From NCBI RefSeq assembly GCF_014643835.1, contig NZ_BMKD01000003.1, positions 682,001 to 746,000 of the forward strand: 64,000 nt of DNA. Direction: 5' to 3'. Within the stretch, counting starts at the first letter, position 1. Each line of letters begins with the position of its first letter. The DNA is from Mucilaginibacter rubeus. Its GTDB lineage: Bacteria; Bacteroidota; Bacteroidia; Sphingobacteriales; Sphingobacteriaceae. Of this stretch, positions 26,148 to 35,230 are shown one piece after another. Made by a program: the position numbers and the translations under genes. The notes under the pieces are model-generated. The model made no database searches and was not told the origin of the DNA. It worked only from the letters and a program-made list of their open reading frames with translations.

Positions 26148-27038
26148 ATGAAAACCAATTATTTAAGAAGCGCGCTGTTGTTGATTGCGGCAACGGCATT
26201 AACAACTGCAGCAAATGCACAGAAGCCGGGAAAAAAAACGGCCTTCAACGCCTATAACAATTACGATACTTTTGATGGCAAGGGGCGCGAACGCATCCAA
26301 ACTAACTGGAAGGGTAAAACCTACCAAATGGAATTAGCCAATAACAAGCTGATAGCTTTGGCCGTTGACGGGGAAATCATTCCATCAACCCAATGGAACG
26401 AATATAGTACGGTTATAGCAGCTATCCGCGAGCAGATCAGGAAAGACAGGATCCAGGCAAAAAAAGATCAGGCACAAGCTAAACGGGATCAGGAGCAAGC
26501 CGGTCGTGATCAGCAGCAGGCTAAACGCGATCAGGAACAGGCAGAGCGAGATCAGCGACAAGCAAAAGTTGAACAGGAAGATGCCGCGCGCGACCAGCAA
26601 CAAGCCAAACGCGACCAGGAGCAGGCATCTAAGGATCAGGTACAGGCTAAACGCGACCAGGAGCAGGCTTCCCGCGATCAGGAGCAAGCCAAACGTGATC
26701 AGGAACAGGCCAGCCGAGATCAGGTACAAGCTAAACACGACCAGGAACAGGCGCACTTAGATCAGATTCAGGCCAAAAAAGACCAGGAACGCGCCGCCGA
26801 AGATCAACGACTGCTAAAACAGATGACAGGTGATTTGGTAGCTGATCATATTATTCCCAATGAGGAAGCTTTGCATGAGCTTTCATTTAACGGCGAAGAA
26901 CTAATCGTTAACGGAGTGAAGCAACCTGAGAGCGTATTTAAGAAATACAGTGCAAAATATCCGCGCTTTGCCCAAGGCAATACCAGTTATGAAAATGGCA
27001 AACGGCAGTTTAACGGCTTGCATATTCATAGGGATTAA
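26148..27038 (+). CDS. Secreted protein with a long DQxQAxx heptad array
   Basis: A 296-residue exported protein (signal [20 protein letters not shown], cleavage near ANAQ). A short N-terminal domain ([20 protein letters not shown]) precedes about 18 seven-residue repeats (residues about 100-225), dominated by [14 protein letters not shown] and probably a continuous charged helix or coiled coil. The C-terminal ~75 residues ([20 protein letters not shown], then [12 protein letters not shown]) form a separate small domain. The start lies 159 bases after the M56 gene, which carries the same repeats. I do not recognise a named family; it may be the sensed or regulated partner of the BlaR1-like protein. 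Confidence 0.75.
   Translation: MKTNYLRSALLLIAATALTTAANAQKPGKKTAFNAYNNYDTFDGKGRERIQTNWKGKTYQMELANNKLIALAVDGEIIPSTQWNEYSTVIAAIREQIRKDRIQAKKDQAQAKRDQEQAGRDQQQAKRDQEQAERDQRQAKVEQEDAARDQQQAKRDQEQASKDQVQAKRDQEQASRDQEQAKRDQEQASRDQVQAKHDQEQAHLDQIQAKKDQERAAEDQRLLKQMTGDLVADHIIPNEEALHELSFNGEELIVNGVKQPESVFKKYSAKYPRFAQGNTSYENGKRQFNGLHIHRD
26445..26822 (+). repeat. 21-base coding repeat array in the secreted-protein gene
   Basis: About 18 units of 21 bases encode DQxQAxx heptads. Alternation of KRDQEQA and SRDQVQA or SRDQEQA suggests duplication partly in 42-base steps. Confidence 0.85.
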
Positions 27039-27067
27039 AATAGCAGTTTATATTTTAGTAATTTGGA

Positions 27068-27106
27068 AAAAGGGTAGATCGTTCATAGTGATTTACCCTT
27101 TTCTTT
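27068..27106 (+). terminator. Intrinsic terminator after the repeat-protein gene
   Basis: AAAAGGGTA (27068-27076) and TACCCTTTT (27094-27102) form a 9-bp stem running into TTTTCTTTT. The adenine tract on the left makes it potentially bidirectional. Confidence 0.75.
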
Positions 27107-27124
27107 TAAATTAGATGCATATAA

Positions 27125-27132
27125 TACATTTG
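27125..27132 (+). promoter_or_regulatory. Putative -7 element for the XAC2610-like gene
   Basis: TACATTTG fits TAnnTTTG and ends one base before the GAATGAAA start context of the gene at 27134, which would give a leaderless transcript. The -33 region lacks a clear TTG. Confidence 0.4.
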
Positions 27133-27133
27133 A

Positions 27134-27790
27134 ATGAAAGCCTTTCTTATTGTACTTGTTTTACTTATTGGAACCAATTGTTTATTTGCCCAGGAGGATA
27201 CTTATCAAACTGTAACGGCGCGGGTTGACGATGTACTTTATAAGGCTAATTATAAAAGTAGTGACCGATCGATATCAATACTAAAACCCAATGGGAAAAC
27301 GATGCTGCATTTGAATTCGGGCGATTGTTATGAGGAAGGTTTTTCTTCATTTAAGTTTGTTGATTTTAATGGAGACGGTTATAAAGACTTGTTTATTGAA
27401 CACATGTCAAATGTGGCAGGGCGTTGCGATCTTCTACTTTATGATAAACTGAAGAAGAAGTTTGTTTTAATTAAAGACTTTCCCGATTATCCCGTACCAG
27501 AAAGGTTGAAGAATACCAACCTGTATTATTCCTATCACCGGAGCGGATGTGCTGATTCAAACTGGGATAGCGATCTATTTAAGATTATAAATAATAAAAT
27601 TATCAAAATAGGCAATATATCAGGGTTGGATTGTGGTGATAAAGAAATTGGAGTGTTTATTACCAAAGTGCGGGGAGCAAAAGAGCAACTAATCAAAAAA
27701 TACCCGATCAGCGAAATTGGAAAATATAAGAACTATAAATGGGGATTTATTGAGCAATATTGGAAACGCAATTACAGGAAGTTTATATAA
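27134..27790 (+). CDS. Exported XAC2610-like protein with calcium-loop motif
   Basis: A 218-residue precursor with signal peptide MKAFLIVLVLLIGTNCLFAQ. A DFNGDGYKDLFIEH loop near residue 80 resembles FG-GAP/EF-hand-like calcium sites found in XAC2610-type periplasmic proteins, which are linked to lysozyme inhibitors in some bacteria. The mature protein contains several cysteines (GDC, GRC, SGC, LDC), suggesting disulfides. No enzyme motif is seen. It is convergent with the Crp-family regulator gene, with one base between the stops. Confidence 0.6.
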   Translation: MKAFLIVLVLLIGTNCLFAQEDTYQTVTARVDDVLYKANYKSSDRSISILKPNGKTMLHLNSGDCYEEGFSSFKFVDFNGDGYKDLFIEHMSNVAGRCDLLLYDKLKKKFVLIKDFPDYPVPERLKNTNLYYSYHRSGCADSNWDSDLFKIINNKIIKIGNISGLDCGDKEIGVFITKVRGAKEQLIKKYPISEIGKYKNYKWGFIEQYWKRNYRKFI

Positions 27791-27791
27791 T

Positions 27792-28370
27792 CTATTTTTT
27801 CAAACTCCTCGCCCTCAGTTTGCTCAAAAACTCGGGCGAGATCCCCAAATACGAGGCTATATAATGTTGTGGCACCCTTTGCGGAATGCCAGGGTAGCGA
27901 TTAATAAACTCCAGGTATTTTTCCATAGCGGTAGTGGAGATGGTTTTAAACAATCGCTTTTGAACCACGGTAAGGTGCCTTTGCAGCATGAGCCTGAACA
28001 TGCGCTCCAGTTTAGGCACCTCGGTAAGCAGGCGTTCTTTTGAGTCGCGGGTGAGGATGAGCAGCTCACAATCTTCCAGGGTTTCAATGTACATAGTACA
28101 GGGGCTTTGATCCTGGAAACTGGCCAGGTCGCTTACCCACCAGTCTTCAACGGCAAATTGCAGGGTCACTTCTGCGCCGTTCTCGTCAATGATGTATTCG
28201 CGGATGCAGCCTTTGTTTATGTAGGCTTCAAAATCACAGATGTCGCCGGCAGTAAGTAGGCGGGTTTTTTTAGGGATCTTCCGATATTCCAATATCTCAT
28301 TAAAAAGGGCTGTTTCCTCTGCAGTTAAACTAACTGACCGTGCCGCGTAATCATTGATGTTTTGAAACAT
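27792..28370 (-). CDS. Crp/Fnr-family transcriptional regulator
   Basis: A 192-residue regulator with an N-terminal cyclic-nucleotide-binding-like beta-roll (TRLLTAGDICDFEAYINKGC, then REYIIDENGAEVTLQF) and a C-terminal winged helix (QHYIASYLGISPEFLSKLR). The short Bacteroidota Crp-like proteins of this type usually lack the conserved cAMP contacts, and no iron-sulfur Cys cluster is evident, so the ligand is unknown. It is divergently transcribed from the aldo/keto reductase gene 131 bases away, a possible target. Confidence 0.88.
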   Translation of the reverse strand: MFQNINDYAARSVSLTAEETALFNEILEYRKIPKKTRLLTAGDICDFEAYINKGCIREYIIDENGAEVTLQFAVEDWWVSDLASFQDQSPCTMYIETLEDCELLILTRDSKERLLTEVPKLERMFRLMLQRHLTVVQKRLFKTISTTAMEKYLEFINRYPGIPQRVPQHYIASYLGISPEFLSKLRARSLKK

Positions 28371-28501
28371 GGCTCAAATATAAGCGCGGAGCGGGGGATA
28401 CCCACAAATATGCGCCTGTAAATATTTTTATTTCTTGTCCCAGTTCAATGGATTTTTTGTGGCAGATAAGCCAACTTTGGACTTTACTAATTATTTAAGA
28501 T

Positions 28502-29500
28502 ATGACTTATCTACCTGATGTAAACCGTTACCAAAGCATGGAATATCGCCGTTGTGGTAACAGCGGTTTAAAGCTGCCGGCGGTATCGCTTGGCTTGTGG
28601 CATAACTTCGGCGGTATCGATAGCCTGGAAAATGCCCGTAACATTTTACGTTTAGCCTTTGATAAAGGCATCACCCATTTTGACCTGGCCAACAACTACG
28701 GCCCGCCGCCGGGCTCGGCCGAGGAAAGTTTTGGCCGTATTTTTAAAGATGATTTTAAAAACTACCGCGACGAGCTTATCATTTCAAGCAAAGCCGGATG
28801 GGGTATGTGGGAAGGCCCGTATGGCGACTGGGGCTCAAAAAAATATTTGGTAGCCAGTTTAGATCAAAGCCTTAAACGTATGGGGCTTGATTATGTAGAT
28901 ATTTTCTATCATCACCGTCCTGACCCTGAAACTCCCATCGAAGAAACTATGGGCGCGTTGGATCTGATAGTACGCCAGGGCAAAGCTTTATATGTTGGGA
29001 TCTCAAGCTATAGCGCTTCTGAAACAGAAAAAGCCATCGCGGTGTTGAAAGAACTTGGTACACCTTGCCTCATCCATCAGCCTAAATATTCCATGTTCGA
29101 CAGGTGGGTTGAAGGTGGTTTGCTTGATGTGCTGGAAGATAAAGGTGTTGGCTGTATTCCATTTTCGCCACTGGCCCAGGGTTTATTAACCAATAAATAC
29201 CTGAAAGGTATCCCCGAAGGCTCGCGGGCTGCAGCTCATCGTGGTAATGGTGCTATTGATGAAGATGCTATAACCGAACAAAATATAGCCAAAGCAGCAA
29301 AGCTGAATGAAATTGCATTGCAGCGTGGTCAAAACCTGGCGCAAATGGCATTATCATGGATTTTGAAAGATAAACGCATTACCTCGGTATTGATTGGTGC
29401 AAGCAAGCCCGAACAGGTAACTGATTCTATCGGTTGTTTAGCCAATATTTCATTTAGCGATGAGGAGTTGAAGTTGATCAATAATATATTGGCGTATTAG
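28502..29500 (+). CDS. Aldo/keto reductase, YghZ-like
   Basis: A 332-residue aldo/keto reductase close to the YghZ/L-glyceraldehyde-3-phosphate reductase branch. The catalytic Asp-Tyr-Lys-His tetrad is seen in THFDLANNYGPPPGSAEESF, LIISSKAGWG and DIFYHHRPDPETP. The C terminus has the NADPH-binding SVLIGASKPEQV motif. YghZ detoxifies methylglyoxal and other aldehydes. A strong intrinsic terminator lies at 29583. The divergent Crp-family gene may regulate it. Confidence 0.91.
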   Translation: MTYLPDVNRYQSMEYRRCGNSGLKLPAVSLGLWHNFGGIDSLENARNILRLAFDKGITHFDLANNYGPPPGSAEESFGRIFKDDFKNYRDELIISSKAGWGMWEGPYGDWGSKKYLVASLDQSLKRMGLDYVDIFYHHRPDPETPIEETMGALDLIVRQGKALYVGISSYSASETEKAIAVLKELGTPCLIHQPKYSMFDRWVEGGLLDVLEDKGVGCIPFSPLAQGLLTNKYLKGIPEGSRAAAHRGNGAIDEDAITEQNIAKAAKLNEIALQRGQNLAQMALSWILKDKRITSVLIGASKPEQVTDSIGCLANISFSDEELKLINNILAY

Positions 29501-29962
29501 TGTCAAGTTCTGAGCCTTAAGTCTTCAGTTAAAAGTACAGAAAAGAAAAGCCTGACTAAAGACTTATAGCTAAAAAACGCAGGCCCCGCCGAAAGCCGGG
29601 GCTTTTTTGTTGTAAGTTTTTGCAAAATCTATTCCGGCTTTATATTAATTATTGTTTAAATGACACTTTATTTATAGGTTAATATGCCTTGAAAGAGCGA
29701 GAAGATTAACTAATTTTAAAGTTGAATTCTTAACAGATGCTTCCGTTAGTTATCTTTTGTAGAATAATTTAGGAGGGTGTTTTTTGGGTATTTGATTTTT
29801 TACTAAAAATATTTTAATTGTTTTTTGAACAATTAAAATAAATATTATACCTTAGATTTTCATTAGCGTGATAACCTCGCTTTAATGAAGCCAATTATAT
29901 TAATTTAAACCATACTTAACCCGTACCGGGTTTTGATATAAGTAATTACAACCGATAAGGAG
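29501..29962. other. Non-coding gap before the sigma-factor gene
   Basis: No gene is visible. The first 75 bases carry an imperfect inverted repeat built on CTTAAGTCTTCAGT and ACTAAAGACTTA. The aldo/keto reductase terminator is at 29583-29608. The remaining ~350 bases are very AT-rich and probably contain the sigma-factor promoter, which I cannot place. Confidence 0.5.
29583..29608 (+). terminator. Intrinsic terminator after the aldo/keto reductase gene
   Basis: GCCCCG (29583-29588) pairs with CGGGGC (29597-29602) around an 8-base loop, followed by TTTTTT. Confidence 0.85.
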
Positions 29963-30556
29963 ATGCTGGACACCGAGATTAGGTACTTGCTTAATGACAT
30001 TGCTTTAAACAGCAGCAGGGCTTCCTTTAAAAGGCTGTACTTATTTTACTATGGTAAATTGTTTAGCCTCGCAAAATCGCTGGTTAAACAGGATGAACTG
30101 GCTGAAGAGATCACCAACGACGTTTTTATGAATCTGTGGACACGCCGCGCCTCACTGCCTGAAATCAATAACTTTACTTATTACTGCTACACATCGGTTA
30201 AAAACAAATCGCTTACCTGTCTTGCCAAAAATCAGCTTAAAAGTGTGAATATTGATGATGTGCATGCAGATGTTGCCGATTCAAGCGCAACAGGGGAGGA
30301 CAAACTGGTTTGCGAGGACCTTACCAAACTGATCAATACTACATTGAGCAAACTATCCGATCAATGCCGCCTTGTTTTTAAGTTGATAAAGGAAGACGGC
30401 CTGAAATATCGTGAAGTAGCCGATTTACTCGATATCTCCAGTAAAACTGTTGAATACCACATGGGCAACGCCCTGAAAACGCTTGTGCTGGGGCTAAAGG
30501 ATGCCCAAAAATTGCCCGCTACAGTTAGCCCAGAAAAAATTTCAAAAAATATTTAA
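29963..30556 (+). CDS. ECF sigma-70 factor (FecI type)
   Basis: A 197-residue extracytoplasmic-function sigma factor. Region 2 is visible in AKSLVKQDELAEEITNDVFM, followed by NLWTRRASLPEINNF; region 4 is in KLSDQCRLVFKLIKEDGLKY and REVADLLDISSKTVEYHM. With the FecR-like gene 55 bases downstream and an STN-bearing SusC after that, it should direct transcription of this carbohydrate locus when the anti-sigma factor is relieved. Confidence 0.93.
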   Translation: MLDTEIRYLLNDIALNSSRASFKRLYLFYYGKLFSLAKSLVKQDELAEEITNDVFMNLWTRRASLPEINNFTYYCYTSVKNKSLTCLAKNQLKSVNIDDVHADVADSSATGEDKLVCEDLTKLINTTLSKLSDQCRLVFKLIKEDGLKYREVADLLDISSKTVEYHMGNALKTLVLGLKDAQKLPATVSPEKISKNI

Positions 30557-30611
30557 TTCTCCACTGGGGTATCCCGATTATTTACAGTCTTTATATATAG
30601 AGCCGTAAATA

Positions 30612-31694
30612 ATGATTAATAACATCTGGATACTTATTGGTAAAAAGTTAAATGGTGAAGCTTCGCCCGAAGAGTTACTTGAACTTGAGCAACTGTTACA
30701 GCAACAGGGGGATATCATTACGTACCCGATGGATGAGCTGGAGGAAATCTGGAAAAATGATCAGCAAACTACTGAGGATGAACAACTGCTGAGCAAATGG
30801 CAAGCTTTTGAAGCTGAACTTGATGTTGTTGCAGAAAAGGAAGCTGAAGAAGCTGCTCAAGTCATCGCTATCCAAACCAAAAGGAAAAGAGCCAGGATCA
30901 TTAAACTGGGATCGTTATTAGCTGCCGCCTGTTTAATGTTGGGCGTTTTTTGGTTTACCCGTAAAGAAACCATCGTGCCGGGAAAGTCCAATGAAATAAC
31001 TGCCCCTAAAAACGGGATCAGTAAAATTCAATTGCCCGATGGTAGCCGCGTTTGGCTCAATATGGGCAGCAAGCTTACCTATAATAATGATTTTGGTACC
31101 GAGGAAAGAAAAGTATCCCTGGCGGGTGAGGCTTTTTTTGATGTAGTTAAAGATCCGCAGCACCCTTTTGTAGTTACTACCACAACCATCAGCATTAGGG
31201 TGTTAGGTACTAAATTCAATGTGCGTTCATATAATAATGATAAAACATCCGAAGCCGCACTCATTCGCGGTAAAATTGAACTTACCGTTTTAAAAAATCC
31301 CGAAAAAAAGATCATCCTTAACCCGTCAGAAAAAATTACGGTAATCAACAACCAGGAACTGCAACTTAAAAGTAATACCCCAGCGTATAAGATAGCTGAA
31401 GAAACTCCGCTTATAGCACTGAGCCGTATCCACCAAGCCAAAAAGGACACTTTGCCATCAGAAGCCTTATGGCTTGAAAATAAACTGGCCTTTGACGCTG
31501 AAGACTTTGAAAATATCGCCCAAAAAATGGAGCGCAGATATAATGTGAACATCGTTTTTGAAAATGAGGATATAAAAAAGCTGCGCTTTACCGGTAAGTT
31601 TGAAAAAGAATCGATTAATAAGGCTTTATTGAGCCTGCAGAAAACGGCGGCGTTTCGTTATAAAATTGACACTAACCAAATTGTAATTTATTAA
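30612..31694 (+). CDS. FecR-type anti-sigma factor
   Basis: A 360-residue inner-membrane protein. The N-terminal cytosolic region (about 1-95) binds the sigma factor. One transmembrane helix (KLGSLLAAACLMLGVFWFT) separates it from a periplasmic FecR domain (GISKIQLPDGSRVWLNMGSK, then FDVVKDPQHPFVVTTT). The C-terminal DUF4974 part is seen in FENIAQKMERRYNVNIVFEN. It is encoded directly after its sigma factor and before the signalling SusC, the standard order of trans-envelope regulation. Confidence 0.93.
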   Translation: MINNIWILIGKKLNGEASPEELLELEQLLQQQGDIITYPMDELEEIWKNDQQTTEDEQLLSKWQAFEAELDVVAEKEAEEAAQVIAIQTKRKRARIIKLGSLLAAACLMLGVFWFTRKETIVPGKSNEITAPKNGISKIQLPDGSRVWLNMGSKLTYNNDFGTEERKVSLAGEAFFDVVKDPQHPFVVTTTTISIRVLGTKFNVRSYNNDKTSEAALIRGKIELTVLKNPEKKIILNPSEKITVINNQELQLKSNTPAYKIAEETPLIALSRIHQAKKDTLPSEALWLENKLAFDAEDFENIAQKMERRYNVNIVFENEDIKKLRFTGKFEKESINKALLSLQKTAAFRYKIDTNQIVIY

Positions 31695-31855
31695 TTAATA
31701 AACCTTTATGAAAGAGCCTATGCGTAAATAAGTATCAAATCTTAAACCATAAAAAATGGGAAGATGTTCCCGCATCCCCCCATTATAATGTGGTACAAAG
31801 TTAACTACCAGTCCTTCTATAAACCAAATAGTTAAAATAACCTTAATGCTAAATT

Positions 31856-34800
31856 ATGAAAAAAAATGCACACCGCATTAACCCATTGCGGCTGAACCAA
31901 TTTTTGAAAGTACTTCTTATGTTTAAATTTATCTGTATCCTGGTGCTCGTCTCCTCATTGCAGGCGTTTTCAAAGGGATATGGTCAGACCAAGATCAACG
32001 TAAATTTCCAGAATGTGTCGCTGAAGAAGGCACTTAAGGAGATCGAAAAGAAGTCTGACTATCGCTTTTTGTATAACGACGATATGTTGTTGAAAAACGA
32101 TATGCCCGCCAGTTTAAATACAAAAGATGCATCGCTTGAAGAGGTGATGAAAATTGTACTTAGCAATACCAACCTGAGTTATACACTGGGTGATAATAAC
32201 CTGGTTATCCTTACCGAAAAGGGAAAGGCAATGGCCCCGGGCACTGTGAGCGGTAAGGTAACCGATGATGAAGGCCTGCCTTTGCCTGGCGTTACTGTAA
32301 AAGTAAAAGGGACGAACGTAAGTGCACAAACCGACGTGCAGGGCCGTTATAATATAAAAATACCCGATGTTAACACGGAAGGTGTGGTGCTTGTGTTTTC
32401 ATTTGTTGGCTACACTTCACAAGAGGTGACAATAAGTGGCAATTCGCTCATCAATATACAGTTGAAAGCAGCATCCAATTCTTTAAACGAGGTAATTGTG
32501 GTTGGATACGGCACACAGAAAAAGGAAAATCTTACAGGTTCGGTTGCTGTGGTAAACGTAAAGGACGCCAATAAACGTGTAACACCCGATGTTGCGAGAG
32601 CGTTACAGGGGCAGGTTGCCGGCGTACAGGTAAATGGTTCGGGTGTACCGGGCGAAGGCGTTTCTATCCGCATTCGTGGTGTGAGCTCGCTGATCAACAA
32701 CAATCCGCTATATATCATTGATGGTGTACCAACTATGGAACCTTTCGATTTCCCTACAACTGATATCGAAAGCATGCAGGTAATTAAAGATGCATCGGCA
32801 GGTGCCATTTATGGTTTCCGTGGTGCCAATGGTGTGGTTATCATCACTACAAAAAAAGGCCGCAACGGCGCCATGAAGATCAACTACAATGGTTATGCAG
32901 GCTTCCAGAAAAATCCTAAAACGCTGTCGGTTACCGATAGGGTAGGCTATCAGAAAATTGCCAACGCTGCCGAAACTAATGCAGGTTTATCGCTGGCTCC
33001 GGGCAATGATCCGTCATCAAGCAAATTTATCAGCAACGTAAATACCGACTGGCAAAAATCGGGCTTCAGAACCGGCTATACCCAAAGCCATGACCTTGGC
33101 TTATCTGGCGGTAACGAAAACATGAGCTATAACGTTGCTTTCGATTATTTTAACCAAACCGGCACAACGGTGTCCGGCCCTTCATATACGCGCTATAACC
33201 TGAGTGGTAATATTCAGGGTAAAAAGGGCATTGTATCTTTCGGCAGTAAGTTTGCTTATACCGAGGGCGACTACAATAACCTCGCATATCCTCACCTTCA
33301 TGGTACAGGCAACCAAATAGTTGACCTGGTTACAGCTATCCCCACTATGCCTATTTACGATCCTAACCGTGTTGGCGGTTATGGTGGTGTTGATCAAAAC
33401 ACCCAAAGGGCTATCTCTTTGAATATTATTGGTGTAAATAATTTGTTAAACAGCACGGGGCAACGCAATCGTATGCTGGCTTCGGCATGGATGGAAATTG
33501 AGTTTATCAAAAACCTGAAATATCGTCTTAACGCAAGCTATGACCGTAACGATTTCAAGAACACTTATTTCGATCCTATTTATGACCTGGGCTGGTTTTA
33601 TCCCAATACAACGGCTTACTACAGCGATGCCCGCGGTAATTACTATACCGCACTTGTTGAAAATACGCTGAGCTACAAATTCAATATCAAAAAGCATAAT
33701 GTCGAGTTACTGGCAGGTACGGCTTATCAAAAAGATAAAAATGATAACCTTACCGGTATAGCCTATAATTTGCCGCAGCCATACCTCTTTGCATTTGATA
33801 ATGTGAGCAATACTACCGATAAAACAGTATTTGGCAACAGCAACGAGCGCAAATTTTATTCGCCAATATTTGGCCGCGTAAACTACAACTATGATGACCG
33901 TTACCTGCTAACCGCCAATTACAGGCGTGATGGTACATCGCAGTTGCCGGAGTATAACCGCTTTGGTAATTTTGCCGGTGTATCTGTTGGCTGGAATATC
34001 AATAAAGAAAAATTCCTGCACCTGCCCGAAGCTATTACCCAATTAAAATTAAAAGCGGGATACGGTACATTGGGTAACGTAAACGCGCTTGCATTTTACC
34101 CGTACCAGGCCGTTGTAAATGCCAATGCCAGTTATGTATTTGGTAATACATTGGCGCCTGGCGCAACCCAAACGCAGGTATTTGACCAAACTAACAAATG
34201 GGAGCAAAAACGCACCACCAATGTTGGTTTGGATTTGAGCCTGTTTCAGGATCGGTTAAGCTTTTCGTCGGAGTATTATGTTAACAAAATTATAGGCATT
34301 CTTTTACCTGTGCCAATCCCGGTTTCGGTAGGTGCCATTAACACCCCACTGGTTAATGCTGCTTCTTTTACCAATAAAGGTATTGAGTTTACGGTGACTT
34401 ATCGCAGCAGGGACAACGGTCCGTTCAATTATACCATCAGCGCAAACGCTTCAACGGTTAAAAATAAAGTATTATCCTTAGGCAATGGCGGTAACCCAAT
34501 TTACGGTGCATACAGTAAAACAGCTGTTGGCGGTGAGGTAGGCGAGCTATATGCATTTAAAACCGAAGGCATTTTCAAAGATGCAGCAGATATAGCGGCT
34601 CATGCTACTCAAACAGGTGCAGCCCCTGGCGATATTAAATTTGTTGATACTGATCATAACGGCATCATCAATGATAACGACCGTGTTTACTTAGGCTCCG
34701 CTATACCAAAACTTTACTATGGCTTTAACTTCAGCGCTAATTATAAAAGCTTTGATGCATCAGTATTTATACAAGGTAACTATGGCAGTAAAATAGCCAA

Positions 34801-35200
34801 TGGGGTGTACCAGTCTTTAATGACAGGCCAATATACCAACGCGAGCACTGATGAATTAAATTACTGGACACCAACTAATACCAACACTAACGTACCCCGC
34901 CCTATCATAGGTGATCCTAACGCCAATAACCGCAATTCGGACAGGTTTATTCAGAGCGGCTCGTATGCCCGCCTGCAAACCGCGCAATTGGGTTATACGC
35001 TCCCAACAAGTTTGCTGAACCGTACACATGTGATCAGGAGCTTGCGGGTTTACCTGTCTGGACAAAATCTGTACACCATCACCAAATACAAGGGCTTCGA
35101 CCCTGATTTTATTAACGATGGTACCATAAACCGCGGTTTTGATTATGGTTCGTTCCCTAACCCGCGCACTTTACTGGTAGGCTTACAATTAGGATTATAA
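31856..35200 (+). CDS. SusC/RagA TonB-dependent transporter with STN signalling domain
   Basis: A 1114-residue outer-membrane transporter. After the signal peptide (FICILVLVSSLQAFSKGYGQ) comes an STN domain (VSLKKALKEIEKKSDYRFLY), which contacts FecR. A carboxypeptidase-regulatory-like beta domain (GKVTDDEGLPLPGVTVKVKG), the TonB-plug (LNEVIVVGYGTQKKENLTGS through GVVIITTKKGR) and a ~780-residue barrel follow. It imports glycan oligosaccharides with its SusD partner. The GH43 gene downstream points to arabinan-derived ligands. The first 22 residues before the hydrophobic core are long, so the true start could be the ATG at 31919. Confidence 0.94.
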   Translation: MKKNAHRINPLRLNQFLKVLLMFKFICILVLVSSLQAFSKGYGQTKINVNFQNVSLKKALKEIEKKSDYRFLYNDDMLLKNDMPASLNTKDASLEEVMKIVLSNTNLSYTLGDNNLVILTEKGKAMAPGTVSGKVTDDEGLPLPGVTVKVKGTNVSAQTDVQGRYNIKIPDVNTEGVVLVFSFVGYTSQEVTISGNSLINIQLKAASNSLNEVIVVGYGTQKKENLTGSVAVVNVKDANKRVTPDVARALQGQVAGVQVNGSGVPGEGVSIRIRGVSSLINNNPLYIIDGVPTMEPFDFPTTDIESMQVIKDASAGAIYGFRGANGVVIITTKKGRNGAMKINYNGYAGFQKNPKTLSVTDRVGYQKIANAAETNAGLSLAPGNDPSSSKFISNVNTDWQKSGFRTGYTQSHDLGLSGGNENMSYNVAFDYFNQTGTTVSGPSYTRYNLSGNIQGKKGIVSFGSKFAYTEGDYNNLAYPHLHGTGNQIVDLVTAIPTMPIYDPNRVGGYGGVDQNTQRAISLNIIGVNNLLNSTGQRNRMLASAWMEIEFIKNLKYRLNASYDRNDFKNTYFDPIYDLGWFYPNTTAYYSDARGNYYTALVENTLSYKFNIKKHNVELLAGTAYQKDKNDNLTGIAYNLPQPYLFAFDNVSNTTDKTVFGNSNERKFYSPIFGRVNYNYDDRYLLTANYRRDGTSQLPEYNRFGNFAGVSVGWNINKEKFLHLPEAITQLKLKAGYGTLGNVNALAFYPYQAVVNANASYVFGNTLAPGATQTQVFDQTNKWEQKRTTNVGLDLSLFQDRLSFSSEYYVNKIIGILLPVPIPVSVGAINTPLVNAASFTNKGIEFTVTYRSRDNGPFNYTISANASTVKNKVLSLGNGGNPIYGAYSKTAVGGEVGELYAFKTEGIFKDAADIAAHATQTGAAPGDIKFVDTDHNGIINDNDRVYLGSAIPKLYYGFNFSANYKSFDASVFIQGNYGSKIANGVYQSLMTGQYTNASTDELNYWTPTNTNTNVPRPIIGDPNANNRNSDRFIQSGSYARLQTAQLGYTLPTSLLNRTHVIRSLRVYLSGQNLYTITKYKGFDPDFINDGTINRGFDYGSFPNPRTLLVGLQLGL

Positions 35201-35230
35201 AAACTGATTTACGATTTAACATTATTTATA

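Noticed and set aside
25734-26822. Possible CRISPR-like repeat array
   Set aside because: The 21-base units are in frame inside two coding genes, vary synonymously, and have no spacers or cas genes.
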